A stretch of DNA of 10,435 bases from CAZOOK01 sp964581385 (GTDB taxonomy: Bacteria; Pseudomonadota; Gammaproteobacteria; Nevskiales; Nevskiaceae), in the NCBI GenBank assembly GCA_964581385.1, contig CAZOOK010000076.1:1-10435 (forward strand), written 5' to 3'. Of this stretch, positions 6,470 through 10,435 are shown in pieces (position 1 is the first letter of the stretch; every line of letters starts with the position of its first letter). The notes under the pieces are model-generated. The model saw nothing but the letters and a program-made list of their open reading frames with translations, was not told where the DNA came from and did not search any database. A program made the position numbers and the translations under genes.

Positions 6470-7132
6470 ATGAGCGATCACGATCACGATCATGACGAGC
6501 ACGATCACGACGGTGAAGGAGAGAACGACGGTGAAGAAGGCGAGAAAGAAAAAGACGTCGAGATGAGTGGTCCGTCCGAGTTGTTCACGTGCGACGAGTT
6601 CAAAAAGATCGCCGGCGTCGCGGCTCTGTTGCGCGACGCCGAGGCCGCTGGTGTTGGGAACACGCCGTCGCTGTTGACGCTTGCGTCGGCCTCGCCGGTC
6701 GTGCGTGACACGGTGCGCTACACGACCAAGACGGGTCTTTCGGCCACGAACGTCCTCGTCGTGCTTCACGCGTTTTGCGCCGCGACGTCGAGCGTGCACG
6801 ACCGCGCACGCGCGGGCGTCGAGGTCGTGCGTGGGTGCGCGTACACGGGCGCCGACGCGCGCGGCGAGACGACGGTCGCGCGCGCGTTCCTCGCGAGCGT
6901 CCCGGCGACGGCCGACCTCGTCAAGTTGCACCGCGCCGCGCGTGCGATCGAGTACGCCGACGCGCGCACGGCGATTGCGCTCTTTTTGTGCCGCGTCGCC
7001 GCCAACTCGCCGTTTGGTGACCTACGCGACTCGCACGTCGACGCCGTGCGCAAAGAGACGAGTGATTGTGCTGACTTTGAGCTCCACGAGCGTCGCGCGC
7101 TCGAGAGGCTCAGGCTCAGGCTCACGTCGTGA
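6470..7132 (+). CDS. Hypothetical helical protein with His/Asp head (220 residues)
   Basis: I recognise no family. The ATG at 6470 begins MSDHDHDHDEHDHDG: five histidines alternate with acidic residues in the first 13, encoded by an imperfect GATCAC repeat. Residues 15-32 are acidic (EGENDGEEGEKEKDVE). Residues about 37-215 look like an all-helical globular domain rich in Ala, Val and Leu, with segments such as DEFKKIAGVAALLRDAEAAG (42-61), SATNVLVVLHAFCAA (91-105) and DARTAIALFLCRVAA (164-178). The end is a charged helix (HERRALERLRLRLTS). The His/Asp head could bind a divalent metal, but no structured site is evident. No signal peptide is present; the hydrophobic stretches are amphipathic rather than membrane-like. 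It follows the histone gene on the same strand. Its TGA stop is inside a perfect 16-base palindrome shared with the convergent gene. Confidence 0.75.
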   Translation: MSDHDHDHDEHDHDGEGENDGEEGEKEKDVEMSGPSELFTCDEFKKIAGVAALLRDAEAAGVGNTPSLLTLASASPVVRDTVRYTTKTGLSATNVLVVLHAFCAATSSVHDRARAGVEVVRGCAYTGADARGETTVARAFLASVPATADLVKLHRAARAIEYADARTAIALFLCRVAANSPFGDLRDSHVDAVRKETSDCADFELHERRALERLRLRLTS

Positions 7133-7145
7133 AACGCGCGTTTCA
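7130..7145. terminator. Perfect 16-base palindrome between convergent genes
   Basis: TGAAACGCGCGTTTCA reads identically on both strands. Its first three bases are the TGA stop of the rightward gene ending at 7132, and its last base is three bases away from the stop of the leftward gene ending at 7149. Being symmetric and placed exactly at a tail-to-tail junction, it is a good candidate for a bidirectional transcript-end signal, like the palindromic 3' signals established in Mimivirus. The gap between the two genes is only 16 bases. Confidence 0.55.
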
Positions 7146-7148
7146 ATC

Positions 7149-7520
7149 TCAACGACCACCAACACTCTCACGCGCCTCCTTCAACTCCTCGTTCGCGTTC
7201 TTGAGTTTCGCGAGCGTGTTGCGCAGCGCGAGCAAACTCCTCTCGTCGTCTCCCTCGAGCGCGACGCTGGCGACTTTGATTTTAGACACGTCGGGCACAA
7301 CGACGAGCGCCGCGACCACGCTGTCGCCGGGCGTCATGATGTTCACCACTTCTCCCGCGTGACGACCGATTGCACCGGCCGCGAGCGCGCCAACCGCCAC
7401 TTCGGCCGCGGCCTCGAGAGGTACGACCACAGCGCCTCCAACGACAGCACCGGTCGCAACCAACGCTGTCTTGGTCGCGGCGGCCGCGACATCGATAGGC
7501 GCAGCAACCGCGCCCTCCAT
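7149..7520 (-). CDS. Small hydrophobic Ala/Val/Gly-rich protein, possible membrane protein
   Basis: Unrecognised, 123 residues. The ATG at 7520 begins MEGAVAAPIDVAAAATKTA. Residues about 17-34 (KTALVATGAVVGGAVVVP) and 40-52 (EVAVGALAAGAIG) are strongly hydrophobic with regularly spaced Gly and Ala, resembling glycine-zipper membrane hairpins. Residues 56-89 contain strand-like VVAALVVVP and IKVASVAL. Residues 93-120 form a charged heptad-like helix (LLALRNTLAKLKNANEELKE), probably a coiled coil. A small oligomerising membrane or virion-membrane protein is a reasonable inference, with no family support. On the minus strand an A7 run lies 10 to 16 bases before the ATG. It is downstream of the portal-like gene's transcription unit boundary in reverse order (66 bases separate that gene's stop from this start), so the two could be co-transcribed leftwards. 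Confidence 0.65.
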   Translation of the reverse strand: MEGAVAAPIDVAAAATKTALVATGAVVGGAVVVPLEAAAEVAVGALAAGAIGRHAGEVVNIMTPGDSVVAALVVVPDVSKIKVASVALEGDDERSLLALRNTLAKLKNANEELKEARESVGGR

Positions 7521-7586
7521 TTCTCGCTCTTTTTTTAGATGTGCGGGTCACTCGCGGACATAGACCTCTCGCGCAATCAAATCAAA
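7521..7586 (-). promoter_or_regulatory. 66-base spacer between two leftward genes, with A-rich leader
   Basis: The minus strand reads a threefold ATTTG/ATTG-like patch (plus strand ATCAAATCAAATCAG at about 7575-7590) just after the portal-like gene's stop, then CTAAAAAAAGAGCGAGAA before the ATG at 7520. The T-rich patch may mark the end of the upstream transcript and the A7 run the promoter or leader of the small hydrophobic gene. The function is inferred from position. Confidence 0.35.
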
Positions 7587-9761
7587 TCAGCTCGGTTTTG
7601 ACTTGGTCTTTGCCTTTTCGAGCTTGAGCGAAATCTCGCCTTGTTCCTTTGCGACGGCGAGCGCCGTCTTGCGCCGCGCGCGTTCTTGCAGCTCGAACTG
7701 GTTGAGCTCGTCCTCGCGCGTGTCGTGGTGCGTCTCGACCGGAACGCCCATGAGCTGGCCGCACAGAGTCGCAAACATGCTCTGCGTAATCGCGCCCTCG
7801 TTGCGCAGAGCCGCGTAGTGCTCGATGCTCGCCATCGGACGGATCGGAATCGCAAACGAACGGTGTTCCTTGTAGCACGCGAACCACATCGTCTTGACGT
7901 CGTTGCTGAGCGACCGCGCCAAGTCGTTGAACATCGTGAGCTGCTGCTGAAAGTCGAGCGGCGTCATTCCGCCTCCGCTTCCTCCAGACGACGATCCGCC
8001 GTTGCCGTTGCCCTTTCCCTTGCTCTGCCCCCCGCCGCGACGCGCGCGGCCAGCGACGACCGACGGCGGAAATCCAAAGTAGCGCGCGCACTGAACGTCG
8101 AACGCGTCGAGGTCGTTGTCAATGTCGGGCGGGAGCTGAGGCTGCGGCACGTTCGCCGCGAACCGCATGCCCGTCGGGAGCGGCCGGCTCTTGCGCACGA
8201 GACTCGTCGCGACTGCGACCATATCGACGTGCGGCGAGGCGAATGTTCCGACCTTTTGCATGATCTCGGCGTCGTCGTCCTTCATGCGATCGTTGAATTT
8301 CTCGCGGTCGTTCTCTTGGTCGCGCGTCGCGTCGTCGCGCGCTTCCTCTGCGTTCGCGCGCAAAACCGAGCGCGCGTTCGCGAGGTCCTCGATGCTGGCG
8401 GGCAGCGCCGTTGCGGCCTCGGGCGACGTCGTCACGCTACGTCCGAGCGCGGCGCTCGTGATCGGGTCCGTCTCCGTGTACATCGGCGGAACGGCGAGCG
8501 CTTGCGCGACGGCGACGCTGAGCGTGCGCAACCACTCGATGCGGCGATACTCGTTCAGCAAGAGCGCGACCGGCGCGTTCATGCGGCCTGTCAGCACGTC
8601 GGGGCGCCACAGCCGCTTCGCCGAAAACGTGTACATCGGCTCGGCGTCCGGGTCGGCCTCTAGAATGGTCCCAGGCGGAGAAAAGGCCGGCGACGTCGCG
8701 TCGAACGTGAACTCGGCGTACTTCCCGCCGTTGTTCGACACCTGCACGCGCCACGCGCGCGGGACGCACACGACGTGCTCCTCGCGCGAGTTGCCGACGC
8801 ACACGAACGCGTCGACCTCGTGCAGAGACGGAACGCTCGGCGTGCTCACGCGCATCTCGAGGCGGCGCCGCTGCCCGCGCTTTTCCTTGTCGTCGACAAT
8901 CTCCTCGCACCACTCTTCGCCGACGACGCGCGTCACGATTTGAGCGGCGCAAAAACCGTGCGTGCAGTAGAAAAAGTACAAGTCCTCGACGAACCGCTGC
9001 ATGTACTCGATCGCCACGTTGGTCCACGCGTCCGACACGGGCGCGTACATCTTCCCGGTTTCGGGGTCGAACGTCACGCCCGCGTGCGCGTACGCGGCCG
9101 CTGGCCCTTTTTTGGCCTTGGCCTTGTCGTCGTTGTTGTCGTCAGACTCGTCCGTCTCGTCTCCGTCGCGCATCCCCTCGTACAGCTTGCGCGACATGCG
9201 ATGCGCGCGCCTGATTGCCTCGGCCTGGCGCCGCTGCTCCTCGACCAATACGCGGTGCCACACGCGCGGGTCGGTCGACCCGCTCGCGCGGCCGTCGCTC
9301 ACCTCGGCGCGGTCGCGCTTGCGGTCGCGGTCGGCGCGCTTGCGGTCGACGGCCATGAACGAGAACGACCGCTCGCTCACACGGTCGCTTTCGCTGTCGC
9401 TGCCGCTGTTGCCGTCGCTGTCGTCGCTCTTGCGCTTGTGTTTCTTTTTGTGACGCGCCTTGTTGGCGTCTTCGGTCGGCGGCGGAACGGACACGGGCTC
9501 TGCGGCCGCGGCGGCGAGCGACTCGACGATCTTGCGCAGACCCTTTTCGACCGCCTCTTTTTTGTCCTTGTCTTTTGCTTTCGTGGTGCTGAGCTGCTCG
9601 AACGCGATTCCTTGGCGCGTGGCGGCAAATAGCGCCTGGATGGTCGGGTGGCTCTTGGCGAGACTCTCGGCGTCCTTCATGTCCTTTTGCGAAATCTGTT
9701 TCGCCCACCTGAACCGTCCGTTGAGTGCCTCGGGGCACTCTACAAAGAACATCGAGCTCAT
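7587..9761 (-). CDS. Portal-like protein (putative DNA packaging vertex), 724 residues
   Basis: The C-terminal third resembles HK97/SPP1-type phage portals, the dodecameric ring through which DNA enters the capsid. The pattern runs LPTGMRF (528-534), about 20 residues, then FDVQCARYFGFPPSVVAG (554-571); phage portals read [LI]PxG[AF]K, then FQxEEIARIFGVPPHLLG. After a Gly/Ser/Lys insert (572-599) comes a helix with a QQQ (605-607). HYAALRNEGAITQSMF (648-663) then follows, like the family's YxxALxxGxxTxNEVR near the end. Upstream, AWTNVAIEYMQRFVEDLYFFY (245-265), a strand-rich middle (300-380) and LLLNEYRRIEWLRTL (400-414) suit a clip/wing layout; 456-500 is a charged helix. Residues 60-220 are a Lys/Asp/Ser-rich, probably disordered insert. 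Portals are typically 400-700 residues. The start ATG at 9761 overlaps the start of the neighbouring TFIIS-like gene; the ATG at 9752 is an alternative. The match is by eye only. Confidence 0.5.
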   Translation of the reverse strand: MSSMFFVECPEALNGRFRWAKQISQKDMKDAESLAKSHPTIQALFAATRQGIAFEQLSTTKAKDKDKKEAVEKGLRKIVESLAAAAAEPVSVPPPTEDANKARHKKKHKRKSDDSDGNSGSDSESDRVSERSFSFMAVDRKRADRDRKRDRAEVSDGRASGSTDPRVWHRVLVEEQRRQAEAIRRAHRMSRKLYEGMRDGDETDESDDNNDDKAKAKKGPAAAYAHAGVTFDPETGKMYAPVSDAWTNVAIEYMQRFVEDLYFFYCTHGFCAAQIVTRVVGEEWCEEIVDDKEKRGQRRRLEMRVSTPSVPSLHEVDAFVCVGNSREEHVVCVPRAWRVQVSNNGGKYAEFTFDATSPAFSPPGTILEADPDAEPMYTFSAKRLWRPDVLTGRMNAPVALLLNEYRRIEWLRTLSVAVAQALAVPPMYTETDPITSAALGRSVTTSPEAATALPASIEDLANARSVLRANAEEARDDATRDQENDREKFNDRMKDDDAEIMQKVGTFASPHVDMVAVATSLVRKSRPLPTGMRFAANVPQPQLPPDIDNDLDAFDVQCARYFGFPPSVVAGRARRGGGQSKGKGNGNGGSSSGGSGGGMTPLDFQQQLTMFNDLARSLSNDVKTMWFACYKEHRSFAIPIRPMASIEHYAALRNEGAITQSMFATLCGQLMGVPVETHHDTREDELNQFELQERARRKTALAVAKEQGEISLKLEKAKTKSKPS

Positions 9762-10137
9762 GGTCGACGCGGTGTTGAGCACGTTGCGCGCGCGCGCGCG
9801 CGCTCCTCCGAGCGACGCCGAGTTCGCCGAGTTGGTTCAGCTCGTGCGCGGCGCGCGCGACGAGCACGAGCGGTTCGCCGCGCTGCGGTTCGCGCGCGTC
9901 TGTTGCGATTTGGGCGCGGCCGAGGTCGAGCGGCGCCTCGCGGAACGCGACGAGCGCGAGGCGCGCGACGCGCTGGCCGCCGCGCGCGCGTCCGACTTTA
10001 CAAACACGAGCCACGTGTGCGCAAAGTGCGGAAAGCGCGAAACGAACGAGGTCGTGCGCCAAGACCGCTCGCTCGACGAGGCGCCGTCGTTGTACATCAC
10101 GTGCCGCTGCGGGCACCAGTGGCGCATCCGACAGTAA
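9760..10137 (+). CDS. TFIIS-like transcription elongation factor, C-terminal zinc ribbon
   Basis: TFIIS rescues stalled RNA polymerase by inserting an acidic hairpin into the active site to trigger transcript cleavage. The protein is 125 residues, shorter than usual for TFIIS. Residues 18-78 are a charged helical region that may be a reduced central (domain II) polymerase-binding part. The zinc ribbon occupies 85-123: CAKCGKRE (C87, C90), then VVRQDRSLDEAPS with the catalytic acidic pair D106-E107 in the context RSxDE (canonical QTRSADEPMT), then TCRCGHQWRI (canonical VCNECGNRW). The second ligand pair is C115-x-C117, one residue shorter than the usual C-x-x-C; H119 might help bind zinc. The ATG at 9760 is the only methionine in the protein and overlaps the divergent start by two bases. 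The TAA stop lies inside the start of the 23-base repeat tract. Rpb9 or Rpc11 are alternatives, but a first N-terminal ribbon is absent. Confidence 0.75.
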   Translation: MVDAVLSTLRARARAPPSDAEFAELVQLVRGARDEHERFAALRFARVCCDLGAAEVERRLAERDEREARDALAAARASDFTNTSHVCAKCGKRETNEVVRQDRSLDEAPSLYITCRCGHQWRIRQ

Positions 10138-10252
10138 CGGTCGCAAATATCCGACACCAACGGTCGCAAATATCCGACGCCAACGGTCGCAAATATCTGA
10201 CAGTAACGGTCGCAAATATCCGACGCCAACGGTTGCAAATATCCGGTCCAAT
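10138..10252. repeat. Five tandem copies of a 23-base repeat
   Basis: Units start at 10138, 10161, 10184, 10207 and 10230, each beginning CGGTCGCAAATATCCGAC followed by a variable five bases (ACCAA, GCCAA, AGTAA, GCCAA). The third has CTGAC for CCGAC; the fifth begins CGGTTGC and is diverged at its end (CCGGTCCAAT). Bases 10126-10137, the last codons and stop of the TFIIS-like gene, match the tail of a unit (ATCCGACAGTAA), so the tract begins inside that gene. Each unit carries an AT-rich core (AAATAT) in GC-rich flanks. There are no spacers between units. A minisatellite or a set of protein-binding sites is possible. Confidence 0.9.
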
Positions 10253-10277
10253 ACCGGTTGCGGGTGAACGCACGCAT

Positions 10278-10435
10278 ACCAAACCTGCTACCAGTCGATG
10301 CATGGTTTGCGTACGCCCAGACCTGGCGCTGGCGAGGGTCAGTGCGCCCCTGTCCGGAAGTCACGCGACACAATTGGTCGCCAGCCACAGGTCTGGGCGT
10401 ACGCAAACCATGCATCGCCTGGTACCACATTTGGT
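10278..10435. mobile_element. MITE-like palindromic repeat, copy 2
   Basis: A full-length copy, 158 bases, from ACCAAACC to ATTTGGT. It has the same long inverted arms as copy 1 (GATGCATGGTTTGCGTACGC near 10297 and its inverse near 10400). The core contains CCGGAAGTCACGCGACACAA in the same orientation as copy 1. The base pair before ACCAAA is AT, so an element bounded by TA (TA then CCAAA) is possible at this end. The right flank is outside the window, so the target duplication cannot be checked. Outer ends show ACCAAA...TTTGGT symmetry. There is no coding capacity, so any movement would depend on a transposase elsewhere. Confidence 0.82.

Noticed and set aside
9142..10251. Leftward 369-codon frame including a repeated peptide near its start
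   Set aside because: The repeated peptide only reflects the 23-base tandem repeats; the rest is a shadow of the portal-like gene and antisense to the TFIIS-like gene.
10138..10252. CRISPR array
   Set aside because: The repeats are directly adjacent at 23-base spacing with no unique spacers, and no cas-like gene is present.
1..10435. TA target-site duplication as proof of a Tc1/mariner MITE
   Set aside because: Only one of the visible flanks (before 10280) has TA next to CCAAA; the right flank of copy 1 is TCGG and the other flanks lie outside the window.
1..10435. tRNA or rRNA genes, and bacterial operon signals
   Set aside because: No cloverleaf-like arms with TTCRA, no rRNA-like conserved stretches, and no consistent AGGAGG upstream of start codons were seen.

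Overview
The window looks like a piece of a GC-rich genome from a large eukaryotic double-stranded DNA virus. Ten protein genes lie on both strands with gaps of mostly 0 to 70 bases, and I see no introns, no Shine-Dalgarno pattern and no tRNA. The recognisable products are eukaryote-type information genes: an Rpb5-like RNA polymerase subunit, a TFIIS-like elongation factor and a histone-fold protein with a long charged tail. One large protein has a C-terminal part that reads like a tailed-phage/HK97-type portal. A portal together with a viral histone and NCLDV-like transcription genes would best fit the Mirusviricota. Without the portal call, a high-GC nucleocytoplasmic large DNA virus (Pandoravirus- or Medusavirus-like) fits as well. 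The lineage is inference; no capsid gene is recognised here.

Layout, left to right. 1-154: a palindromic MITE-like repeat, cut by the window edge. 155-322: non-coding, with an AT-rich island. 323-655 (-): small protein with a faint GNAT-like core. 695-1339 (+): Rpb5-like subunit. 1336-2016 (-): unknown beta-rich protein whose stop codon overlaps the Rpb5 stop. 2017-2267: non-coding, microsatellite-rich. 2268-4379 (-): 703-residue two-part protein of unknown family. 4442-5140 (+): unknown cysteine-rich protein. 5193-6353 (+): histone-fold protein. 6470-7132 (+): unknown helical protein with a His/Asp head. 7149-7520 (-): small hydrophobic protein. 7587-9761 (-): portal-like protein. 9760-10137 (+): TFIIS-like zinc-ribbon protein. 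10138-10252: five 23-base tandem repeats. 10278-10435: a second MITE copy in the same orientation as the first.

The set mixes transcription (Rpb5, TFIIS), genome compaction (histone) and packaging/virion assembly (portal-like). Genes are often paired head to head (323-655/695-1339, 2268-4379/4442-5140, 7587-9761/9760-10137), which implies shared or mutually embedded promoters. Convergent pairs meet with almost no space, once over a perfect 16-base palindrome that may end transcripts from both sides. The two MITE copies bracket the whole segment as direct repeats about 10.1 kb apart.
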